Origin: Montifringilla adamsi
Taxonomy: Eukaryota > Chordata > Aves > Passeriformes > Passeridae
Length of the DNA stretch: 64,000 nt
NCBI GenBank assembly: GCA_017590115.1
Contig: JAGGNK010006559.1
Span: 1,051,231 to 1,115,230, forward strand
Reading direction: 5' to 3'
The notes below the pieces were generated by a model. The model saw nothing but the letters and a program-made list of their open reading frames with translations, was not told where the DNA came from and did no database searches. The translations under genes were made by a program, and so were the position numbers. Positions 12,701-22,400 of the stretch are shown here, one piece after another. The stretch's first letter is position 1; each line of letters starts with the position of its first letter.

Positions 12701-15700
12701 GAGTGTATGCACATATGCACTTTAACACATATAACATCCAGACAGGAAGAGAGAATACAGAAACTAATACAGCATTCTCAATTCCAGGCTCCTTTCACAG
12801 CAAGCAAAGCTGATGCTGCAAAGCAAGGAAGATGGTGACTTGTCTACTAAGAACATTTCAAGCCTCAAGAATATTTACCATTTATAAGAGTAGGACACGA
12901 GAGCTGTGAATGGGGAATAGAAACCACATCACATTCACGTCCTATATTCTACTGGACTGAAATACCTTCTTCATGTGCCCATATCTCTATCAAATAACTT
13001 CTGAAAAATTAAAAAGACCTCTACTCACTCACCTCATTTTCTGTTAGCTGATCAGGAAGCTCCTTCATTTCTGCTTCGACATTATCTTTATTATCAGACA
13101 GAGAATCAAGAATATTGTCAGGACTGTAATCTTCTCCACAGTCTACAGCACTGCTGTTATCTATTTCAGCTTCATCTAACACACTAATATCCATCATGTC
13201 AATATCCTGCAAGGTATCCAGATTGGCTTCAATATCCTCCTACAGAGAGAAAAGGGTAAATGTGTGTTTATTGCAGGTTACACGATGCACATTCTTAGTA
13301 ACTGCAACCATGATTTCTCTTACCTGCCCATCTCTAGAGTTTTCTTCTAGACCATTGTCTTCCACACCTTCTTCTTCTGGCTTTCTTCCTAAAAACAGTA
13401 TCACTGCAGTGAGATGTAGCACTACATTTTGTACTATGTTTAAGCTTTGCTGAATTATCTGTTACAAGAAGTAATCCTGAAGATGCTGATCCAGGATGTA
13501 ACTGAGGTCCCCTTGTCCCTCCATAACAGCAAACAGCAGGAGCACCAATTACCAGCAGCGGTTTTTTTTAATGCTACAGTATTTTTCTAAAGCTACAGTC
13601 TCATTCCAACACACTGCCAATACCTAAAAAGACAACAGCCTCTGGGTAATCCATTTAAAACTAACACCTTAAGACTGTTATGAAAACACCACCCTTAATT
13701 AAAAGGATTTAAGAATTAGTGTTCACTTTCAAGATCTTGGACATACAAATCACATTTATGCACATCTGTCACCACCGAACTCGTACTGCTATTCAAAGAT
13801 AACAGCTCTTTTTCTATTTTTAGCCACTCTATCTTAAAAGAAGCAGCTTAATAATCTGTTTCTCATCAGAAAGTGTTTTTAAGAAGCAGTTATCAGCAAC
13901 TCAAGTAAGCCATGTGCAAAATGCCACGTACAATATTTAATATTTTGAAGCAACATATAGTTAAATATAGTTATAGTTTACATATAACTGAAATGTAATT
14001 ATAGAGGCTTTCCATGGAGCTTATGCTGCAGCTGCTTGCTCTGTGCCTGACACAATTCTGCTTGTGGTCACAAATACAGAAACACCTGCAATTTACAGTT
14101 TCATCTTCGAGTTTCAAGACTTGCTAATAAAACACAGGTTTAAAGTTGTTATTGCTCATTAATGCAAGAGAATTCTACCATTTTCCATGAGGTAAGAAGC
14201 AACTGGTTTTTTTTTAAATCAAACTAATTCAACAGGAGAAAACAAGTTTGTATGTCCAGTTCTAGCACCATGCAAACACTGGAACTGCAAGTGTCCAGAC
14301 ACTGTACCTTTGCTAGTTCTTTTTGGCATTCTCTTTGTGGTCAGCTCTGAGGCCACAGGAATTTCATCAGGATCTCCTCCTTCCTCCTCAATGGCCTGTT
14401 GGAGACAGTAGGATGATATCCACTGTATGAATTGCTGCTGTGCATTTGTACAGGCTTTGGATGGGGCAGTTAATTCTCTTCACAGCAGCTGACAGGGGGC
14501 TGTGGTTGGAGCTTGTGCTGAGAACAGTGCTGATAACACAGTTATGTGGTCCTTGGCTGCCTGCTAGGGTTTAACCACAACTGCATTTTTTAGGATTTTT
14601 CGGAGAGAAACATTGGTGTCTCTCCCTAGCTCAGGTCATACAGCCAGGCAGCTGTGAAACCTGTCAGAAATACTAAATAATAGGGTGCAACACATCCCCA
14701 CAGGCAAACAAAGCTACAGCTGGGGAGCAAAGCTCCCTGCTCTGCAGATAAGCACATCAACAGTATAAAACCGGGAGAGAATCACACAGGCGCTCAAGTT
14801 TGAGTTTTTCTCAACGTGCAGGCTTGTTAGAACCCATAAAAGGGCCAAGGCTGACCATGCTGTTCTGGCCTCGTGGAAGTCTGTGGGAACACATTCCAGT
14901 GAGGTCGGAGAGATGGAACAGGGTCAAGTGTAGGGGTGCCAAGCATCAGGGCAGAAACTGATGCATAGAAAGTTCCACCTAAATAGGAGCATAAAATTCT
15001 TTACAGTGCAAGTGAGCATGCACTGGAATAGATTGCCCAGGGAGAGTGTGGAGTCTCTCTCACTGGACATATTCAGGAACTGTCTGGACAAAATCCTGTA
15101 CCATGGGTTCTAGGACAAAACTCTGCTGGAGCAGATGACCCACTGCGATCCCTTCCGAGCTTACCCATTCTGCGAACGGCACGGAGAAGCGCGACAACAG
15201 GCACGGGGAAGAGGCACGTGTGTGTATGTCGGGGGAACGGGAGAGTAAACCAGGGAAGGACGCGCGGACGCCGGGGTCAGGCAGTGACGGGAAGGCCGAG
15301 GCCATCTCACATTCCACCCAGTGCAACCCGAGCCGCGCTCAGAGCAGCGATGGAGCACGGGCGCCCACACCACAGAGCGGCGCCGTGAAACGGCTCTGCA
15401 GCGGCAGGAACAAAGGGGACACGCCGGTGCCCAAAAACACCCCGCGGGTGCCCGGCGGCAGCAGCGGAGCCCCGCTCCCCTCAGGGCCGCCCGCCCCCCT
15501 CAGCGCCCCGGGCCCGAGCGCGCACGCGCCGAGAGCGCCACAGACAAAGGACCCGGATGGCCGCACGCCGCTGCCCCCCCGCTTCCCCCGCCGCGCTTCG
15601 CCTCACCTTCCTCAGCCGCTCCATGAGGACGCTCTTGTTGCCGCCGCTGTCCAGGTTCCGCCGCTTGAGCTCAGCCCGCAGGTCGATGACTCGCAGCTCG

Positions 15701-15795
15701 CTCAGCCGTCGGGTTTCAGGCTCCGAACCAAAAGTCGCGGCCCCACTAAGGGATGTGAAATCCCCCAGTCCGGCCGCTGATTGACTCTCCGCCAT
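462..15795 (-). CDS. SAFB: SAFB (scaffold attachment factor B1-like), 3' end outside the window
   Basis: Nuclear SAP- and RRM-containing protein that binds scaffold/matrix DNA and RNA and acts in transcriptional repression and splicing (family knowledge). Fifteen coding exons can be joined in phase on the minus strand: 15607-15795, 14308-14395, 13324-13388, 13033-13239, 10889-10951, 10284-10311, 8882-9383, 8403-8452, 5384-5484, 3571-3720, 3399-3475, 2352-2491, 1976-2067, 1510-1616 and 462-755. They give 717 codons plus 2 nt, so the C-terminal exons lie left of base 1. Order: SAP domain (about residues 27-61), acidic linker, RRM (from about residue 400), Lys/Glu-rich stretch, Arg/Glu-rich charged region. 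I assign it to SAFB rather than SAFB2 from the segments [24 protein letters not shown] and [16 protein letters not shown], which look closer to mammalian SAFB1. The paralogue assignment is the least certain part; family membership is very secure. Confidence 0.85.
963..1053. repeat. 46-bp tandem duplication in SAFB intron 14
   Basis: TATGGTCAGGAGAAT followed by AATCCAAATGCCCACA occurs twice, about 46 bp apart, with a few differences. Confidence 0.7.
3571..5484 (-). CDS. SAFB: SAFB exons 9-10, RNA recognition motif
   Basis: Exon 9 (5384-5484) carries RNP2, read as NFWVSGL, and the first helix [16 protein letters not shown]. Exon 10 (3571-3720) carries VVGAKVV, then RNP1, read as RCYGFVTM, and ends [11 protein letters not shown]. 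The domain is split by a 1.66-kb intron at the same phase-0 position as in the paralogue. RNP aromatic residues are present, so RNA binding is expected. Confidence 0.9.
6692..6707. repeat. (CA)n microsatellite
   Basis: A run of eight CA units in a SAFB intron. It is simple sequence. Confidence 0.7.
8738..9805 (-). repeat. Left arm of a 1,068-bp inverted repeat (paralogous gene-conversion tract)
   Basis: Read on the minus strand, this segment matches 21832-22899 on the plus strand with a constant coordinate sum of 31637, so there are no gaps. I saw no mismatch by eye. It covers SAFB exon 7, about 420 bp of upstream intron and about 144 bp of downstream intron. Similarity drops at both ends: the first differences are at 9806/21831 and 8737/22900. 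Because the arms are corresponding parts of two paralogous genes, gene conversion is the likely cause. Confidence 0.9.
8882..9383 (-). CDS. SAFB: SAFB exon 7, large acidic linker exon (inverted-repeat arm)
   Basis: This 502-nt exon encodes [16 protein letters not shown] and a long Glu/Ala/Ser-rich linker between the SAP domain and the RRM. The acceptor is CCGTAG and the donor is AG|GTTTG. It has the same length as exon 7 of the plus-strand paralogue, and its encoded protein is identical. It lies inside the 1,068-bp perfect inverted repeat. Confidence 0.9.
14308..14395 (-). CDS. SAFB: SAFB exon 2
   Basis: An 88-nt exon encoding [17 protein letters not shown] and a basic end. It matches SAFB2 exon 2 in length and phase. 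The acceptor is CCAACAG and the donor is AAAG|GTACAG. Confidence 0.85.
14415..14585 (-). mobile_element. LTR-retrotransposon-like fragment upstream of SAFB exon 2
   Basis: Read on the minus strand, the segment starts GTTGTGGTTAAACCC and later has a stretch around CCTGTCAGCTGCTGTGAAGAG and AATTAACTGCCCCATCC. These resemble the ends of a common avian endogenous-retrovirus LTR as I remember it. The middle looks deleted. It ends within a few tens of bases of the exon 2 acceptor. No coding content is present. Confidence 0.45.
14850..15175 (+). mobile_element. CR1-type LINE 3' fragment in SAFB intron 1
   Basis: The segment contains AAGTTCCACCTAAATAG, then ATTCTTTACAGTG, CACTGGAATAGATTGCCCAG, a GGAGTCTC block and GATCCCTTCCGAGC. 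This is the usual order near the CR1 3' end in plus orientation. It is diverged and 5'-truncated, as most CR1 copies are. Confidence 0.7.
15607..15795 (-). CDS. SAFB: SAFB exon 1, start codon and SAP domain
   Basis: Begins with ATG at 15795 ([11 protein letters not shown]...), matching the MAE start of the family. It then encodes the SAP core [19 protein letters not shown] followed by NKSVLMERL, a DNA-binding helix-turn-helix. The exon ends in phase 0 at a GTGAG donor. An upstream in-frame ATG at 15849 would add 18 residues unlike the family, so the internal start is preferred. Confidence 0.9.
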
Positions 15796-16291
15796 CAAGG
15801 CCCCTTCGATATTTGGCCTCGAGCCCGAACGCGCAGGAGAACACGGCACAACCCAGCAGCGAACCTAGCGATCACGGCACAAAATGGTGGGGAGGGAGTC
15901 GCGCCGAGGGGAGGGGGAACAAAGCGCGCTGTGCGCATGCGCGGGCGGGACTGAGCGGGCGGGGCCTGGCGGGAGACTCGCCCGCACAGGCGCAAACGGC
16001 GTCGCCCGCGTCCAAGGACGGCTCGCGAGCTGTCGCGCATGCGCAGGAGAGGGACCGGGGGGCCGGCCGGCCGCGTGACGTCACCGCCGCTCCGGAGTTG
16101 GCGGCGCCGCGGCGCGCGCGGCCTGCCCGGGCCCCGGCGCGCATGCGCGCTGCGCCTCCCTCACTTTCCCGCCCCCTCGCTCTCCCCTGCGCCCCGGGTC
16201 TCCTCCATTTTGTGTTGCGGCGGCCGCTGCGGCTCTCCCGCCTCGCCTTCACCCCGCCTTGCCCCGCGCCAGCGAGTCCAAACCACGGCCC
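15796..16291. promoter_or_regulatory. Shared bidirectional CpG-rich promoter of SAFB and SAFB2
   Basis: 496 bp separate the two start codons, and the sequence is very rich in G, C and CpG. Three perfect GCGCATGCGC palindromes (NRF-1-type core) lie at 15933-15942, 16035-16044 and 16139-16148. A consensus CRE, TGACGTCA, is at 16076-16083. CACAAAATGG at 15878-15887 and its exact complement CCATTTTGTG at 16205-16214 sit about 90 bp upstream of the two ATGs. No TATA box is evident. A head-to-head layout with a common promoter is known for mammalian SAFB/SAFB2. Confidence 0.85.
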
Positions 16292-16486
16292 ATGGCGGAG
16301 AGTCACTCACCGGCCGGGCTGGGGGAGGCTGCGTCTCTGGCTGGGCCTGGCGTCCCCGGTTCGGAGTTGGAAAGCCGGCGGCGGCCGCTGAGCGAGCTGC
16401 GCGTGATAGACCTGCGGGCCGAGCTCCGGCAGCGCAACCTGGACAGCGGCGGCAACAAGAGCGTCCTCATGGAGCGGCTGAGGAAG
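16292..16486 (+). CDS. SAFB2: SAFB2 exon 1, start codon and SAP domain
   Basis: ATG at 16292 opens [15 protein letters not shown], followed by the SAP core [19 protein letters not shown] and NKSVLMERL. The exon is 195 nt and ends in phase 0 at AAG|GTGAGG. It mirrors SAFB exon 1 across the promoter. Confidence 0.92.
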
Positions 16487-19400
16487 GTGAGGGCGGCCGG
16501 GGGTGCCTCAGGGTGGGTGGAGCTGCTGCGACCCCGGCCCGGCGGGCACCGCTGAGGAAAATGGCGCCAAAGAGCGGCCGGGGCCCGGCGGGATCGGTGC
16601 GAGCGTTCGGTGCCCGGCGGGGCCGGGCCTGCGCTGGGCCGGCCCAGGCTCGCCCTGTGACCGCTGCTGGCACCGAGTGTCACCGAGCCCGCTCCGATCG
16701 CAGCGCTCGGTGTCTGCCGTGGCGCTCGGCTGGGTATTCCCAGCTTGGTGCACCAGAGTTCTGCTGTTCTCTGAGCTGCTGGATTTACCGTGCTGTGCGC
16801 TTTCTGTGGGGATTTTTGCTGCGTACTGGTGTTTTTGTGGTAGCCCTTTCACTGTGTCGTCATCACACCGTTTCGCATGTTAATACCATGAGGAATCCCT
16901 TCTCTGATCTGCTTGCTGTGTCCCAGAGCCGAGGATTTTACCCTGTCACAATACCCGTGTGCCTGTGAACAGTTCCAAATGCTGTAGGATTGACGATGAA
17001 GAGTTCTAAATGCTGAAAGGCTTTTTTTTTGCTGACTATTTTCCCAAAACCTTACACCAACACATTTCTGCCTTCTCCCTGCTTGTTGCTTTGCTCTGGT
17101 GGTTTTTTGTTTGTGTATCTAAGTTGCTGATTCATGGTTTGGAATTTTTCAGCTTCTGGTGTGCAGCTCTTAAACTCAACACAAACGTACAAAGGAATTT
17201 TTTTAATGTCTGTTTTTATATCTGTCTTTCTCTTTTGCCCCTATTAGGCTATTGAGGAGGAAGGAGGGAATCCTGACGAAATTCCAGTGGTTTCAGAAAA
17301 TATCATGAAGAAAACTCCAAAAAGAAGCAGCAAAGGTACAGGGCAGTTAAAGAGACTTTCCACCTTATCATCCTTGAGTTTTCAAGCAAGTGTACTTATG
17401 AAATGGAATGTTGTTTTTTGGTTTTTTGGGGTTTTTTTGGTTTTTTTTTTGTTACTGATACTCTTTCCCACATTTATTCTCAGGTTTCTAGGGATGGGTG
17501 ATAAAATTAAAGTTAGCAGCCATTTATTTAGAGAATTTCATGTGATTTAGTAAGGGAGGAAATGTTGAAGGATCTGTTGGTTTGTTCTCAGAGTTCCCAG
17601 AAATTTGTATTAAGAATTACCAAGTAACACTGAAGCAGTGTCAGCGTTTTTAATACTTTTTTAATGTAGAAATGTAGAGTTTCTAGCAAATGCAAAATAA
17701 GCTCTGTAGTGTTACGCTTCATAGCTGAAGCAGTTGCAATTTTCTTCTCAGAAGACAAATTTTTAATCCATTTCTGAAGTCAGGTATGTTTTCAAGGCCT
17801 TATGTTTGGTTTTTGTAGTGGTGGGACAGTCTTACGTAATCCTTATTTTCAGAAAATAATTTACTGTTTTTCTAAAATTAGTTAATTAACACCATTCGAT
17901 CTTATTTTGTAAGCAAATAGTGTTTAAACTTTGCATTGGAGCTGAGCAAAGTAACTAGTTCAGCTAGAGTATTTTTATTACTAGATTTGGTTTACAGAAA
18001 ATGTATATTTTGTGTAAACTGTAAATGTAAACTGTTTTGCTAGCTTATTTGTGTGATTTTTGTCATTACACCTGATTGGGAGTGATGGTGCAATTGCTTG
18101 CAGGTTAAAATGTGAAATCTCGACCACATAGAAGGCAAATGTCACAACTCTGGGTGAAAGAGATCTTTTAAATGATATTAATTTCCTACTCTCAGAAAAA
18201 CACCTGATGTCTATTACAGCACTTTTAGCGAGGGGATGGAAATAGATGAAATATTCCTCTTGGCTCTAAAATCCTTCTCACTTTTCAGTTGTAATGTGCT
18301 TGTAGTTTTTGAGGAAAAGAAGATTCATAAAAGGTCAAACAGCTGCTTAGCTCTGAGTTTGAGGAGTTGCTCCTTGGTGCTGAGGCTGGTGTAGTGTTTT
18401 CAGTAATTTCAGTAATTCCATTAATTGGGATAATTCACATCCAGCTGGTGGGCAGAGCACTGCAGTGAAACCCACAGGTAAAGTGGGGTTATTTCGGTAT
18501 TTTGTGCTGTGTTTTGTTTGGTTGGGTTTTTTTGCCTTCTCATAAATGTCTGTAAAGAAATGAAAGGTTGAGGTAATAAATTGCTGCAATCTGAGCTGAG
18601 CCCAGTGTTCTGGGGAGGTCACAGAGCTTGAGCTCCTGCCAGGTGTTGGACTGTGGCCCGTTTGTCACTTACTGGGGTGGTCACAAACAGGGAAAAAACT
18701 GAAGGGAGCACCAACTCTGATTAAAAAGTAAAGCTGGAGGGGTACAACTATAATTTCTGCTCTCATTCTAATGATGATATTGTTGTTAGGACGCAGAGCA
18801 GATGAAGAGGGAGTGGAGGACAATGGCCTGGAGGAGGATTCTGGAGATGGACAGGTACAGGGGGCTGCCTCTGCAGGGGATGGTGGCAGATGGCTCTCAA
18901 GTCACCCTGACTGTGACATGTGCTTTTTTTCTTTTCACAGGACGATATGGAAGCAAGTTTGGATAACTTGCAGGATATTGACATGATGGATATTAGTGTG
19001 TTAGATGAAGCTGAAATAGATAATGGCAATGCAGTAGATTGTGGAGATGATTACAGTGCCCATAATATTCTTGACTCGCTGTCTGATAGTAAAGAAAATG
19101 CTGATGCAGAAGTGAAAGAATTTCCAGATCAGCCTGCAGAGTATGCTGTAGGTAACTTGGAGGCATCCCCACAATTTTCAGAAATTAAAGAAGAATCAAG
19201 AGAAATACCAATAGTGATGGTAGGCATCTCTCATGTGTGTGGAATCAGGGTTTTCTTTTTAAAATTTATTTATTTCTGGATTAAATAGCAAAATGCTGAG
19301 GCTAAAAGAGTGCTTGGGAAAATAGCTAAAGAGTACTTGGGAGAATTTGGAGCTGTACTGGTTCTTATGGTCATTGCTTTTCTTTTTACATATTTGTGGA

Positions 19401-22400
19401 AATCAGTGTCTTAATTTTTAAAATACTTACATGATTGTACACATGTGATTTTATTAATAGCAGTTTACAGAGCATTTGTTTTTAATCATGCTTTGAACTC
19501 TGCTTCACCTTATTAATTATAATATGCATATTATTCCTATTTTAACATCTTTATTTTAGAGAACACGTGAGGCGTACAAATAGTGTAGCTTGCTTTCTTC
19601 TCAACTGAACAGCACCATCCAGGGAATGGTATTCAAGGTTATTTTTCTGCTAAGATTGGGCCTTGCAGTTACTCAGTTGCTGAAAATATTTTCATATTGG
19701 CTTACTGTGTTCATCTGGTTGTTGACACTGGGGTAGAGGATAATCCCTTCCCCCAGAATCAAGTGCTTTACCTCCTGAAATGAACAACAAAGCATTTGAA
19801 AAAAGTTATTTCTGCCCCATCTAATGGGGCAGTATTGCTCTTTGTTGTGTGTCCACATTGGCTACAAGATTGTAAAGTTGTGTGGGTTTTTTTTTCTAAA
19901 GCTGCAGAATAAGCTTGGCCACTATCCCCAGGCATATCCTTGTCCTACACAAATCAAGTGGAAATACTCAAAAAAAGGGATTTTTTGAGTGAGTAAATGT
20001 CTTGAGGCCCATTCTTCAGCTCCCATTATCTGCTTTTATCAGTGAAGGAAATAATTACCAAGTCCTATAGGTTTTTTGGCTCTCTGTTGTTGCTGTAAAT
20101 GACAGGGATACAAATCAGAGAAATTTTGCTGTCGTAATCCCCATATTTAAAAGATTTTTGTGAGCTGACCATCACAGTTAAGAGATAATGAGAAATTTTA
20201 TTCCATCAGTGGGGATCAGGAAGAGTCCTGGGGGTTATCACTCAGTTTTTACCATTATTGGTTGCTTTGGATGCAGGATGTATTTGCTGTCAGTGCAAAT
20301 ATAAATCTTCAGTTTCTCATTCAGGTTTCACTCACAATATTCCTTATAGATAACAAGATGTTATAGATAACAAGATGTCTCCTGTTTATTTTTTAAAGGT
20401 AGAGTTTGAAGATGTTGGGAACAGTTTAGATGCTTCTTCAGCAGATTTAACCGTAATAAAGGTAAATGGTAGCCAGTTTTTCTTTTCAAACAAAAAAAGC
20501 ATAAAATACACTATATAATACTGTATGGTGTAACAATGTGTGTATAGTGGGTGCATTCATCCTCTGCAAAGAATGGGAACTAATGCCTTTTGATTTATTC
20601 ATAAAACAAAGATTTATTTCTTTATCAGATCATATATGTATATATATATATATATACATATATGTAAATATGTTTATGATGTATGTGTCATACTGAGTTT
20701 GGTGGTAGATTGGATTCCTTTTATCTGATGTAAATACCAGCTCAGTGCCTTACATTCTGTTTAACTTCCATTAAAAATGTACATATCCCAGGGTGAGAAG
20801 AAAGCTGGAACTGTCTATTCCTGAAATGCTGGCCTTGTTTCCAGATCACTCCTGGTAGGTTAAGAGCACCAGCTCCAGGTGAAGCTGGTGATTCTGTTAA
20901 TCCTGTTTTCAGAAAGGAGACTTCAAAAAACACAGGGTAGAGAAGGGTAACATGAAGATAAGCTTTCCACTGTGCTACTTGCATTTATTGATTTATTTAT
21001 CCATGTGAATGTGTACCATGTGTTCAACAGGTGGCTGAATTTGAGAGGTTTTAAAGTTTTCACAGATTTCATAAAACGTTGAGGATGTTAAAAACTCATC
21101 TTAAAACTTTTTCTGATAAATTCATTTGAATTTCAATGTTTTCAAAGCTGAAATAGGTTAAATTATAGTAATGCTTTCACTAAATACTCTCCTGTAATGG
21201 GTGGATAAAAAATGTCATTCAGAATAGCATCTTGCTTATGAAATAGTGATATTTCTCCTTTTCAAAATCTTTTTCACTACAGGAACTTGAAGAGTTACCT
21301 TTGGAGCCAGGTACTGTTTGTTTTTGTTTGGTTACGATTTTTTTTTTTTTAATGGAAAAAAAAAACTGGGCATTTAAACAGTTTCATTCTTCATTGAGGC
21401 TTTTTGCGTCCCTGTTTGGTTTTTTTGGTTCTTTTTTTTAATGCATTACTTTAGTGTACGTTATTATGGTGGAAAATCCAGGTCATGCAGGGTCATAGAG
21501 ATTGGAAACCCAGTCATATCACCAGATCTGTGAATAACCACCCTTGGAAAACTTGTTTAATGCTGTGAAATGGTTCCCTAGAACTGTTACTGCAGAGTGA
21601 AGTTAAGGAACGAGCCTTAAAGATGTAAAGGTTCTGAAAACAGATCTTGTGATATCACACTGTACAGTGGTTCTGTGAATAAATATAAATACAGGAGTGT
21701 AGGCAGTGCAAAGCTCTGGTGCAGAACACAAATTAAGGAGTGACTGGACTTCAGAAGAAGGATCACGCTGCCATCAGGAATTTGCTACAGATCCCACTCG
21801 CTTTCTGGACTGCATACACATTCAGAACCACCAGAAGATGCCCAGTTCTCATGTTGGACTGTCTCTGCTAAAAGAACTTCACAGAAATTTGGAAAATTGA
21901 ACTCTCAGTGCCTTGATACGTTCAGTTAAGCATCTCGGACTCTGGAAGCTAACTAGAGAAGAAACAGAGCTGAACGATTTGCTGAAGAATATGAAGGCTG
22001 AGCCCGAAGTTTTTTGTTAAATCAGTGGGGGCATTTTTCTTGGCTGTTGAGGTGCTAGGGCTGATTTGGCAGGGTGTGAGAGAGCAGTTAGCGTGGTAGC
22101 TGTAACACTGTGTACACTAGGGTTTTCCAATCTCTGTGTAGCTTAGCAGTTCTCTTGGTGTTAGTGTGGCAGCCATGCCAGTTCCACATTTGTGATTGCT
22201 GTATTTCCCTGGTGATTAAATCTTGTGCCATTCTATTCCTGTTAAATCCGTAGAAAATGAGAAAATACTCGACATTTTGGGGGAAACTTGTAAATCTGAG
22301 CTACTTAACGAAGAACCTCCCGAAGCGGAGCGGCCGCGTGCGCAGGAAGCCAGTAACGCGGGGCCAGGCAAGAGGCTGGCTGAGGAAGAGGACGCTCTCG

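Noticed and set aside
15813..16968. Several long open frames in the SAFB/SAFB2 promoter, up to about 309 codons
   Set aside because: High G+C content removes stop codons. The frames are Arg/Ala/Gly/Pro-rich on both strands and overlap the promoter and exon 1 in wrong frames.
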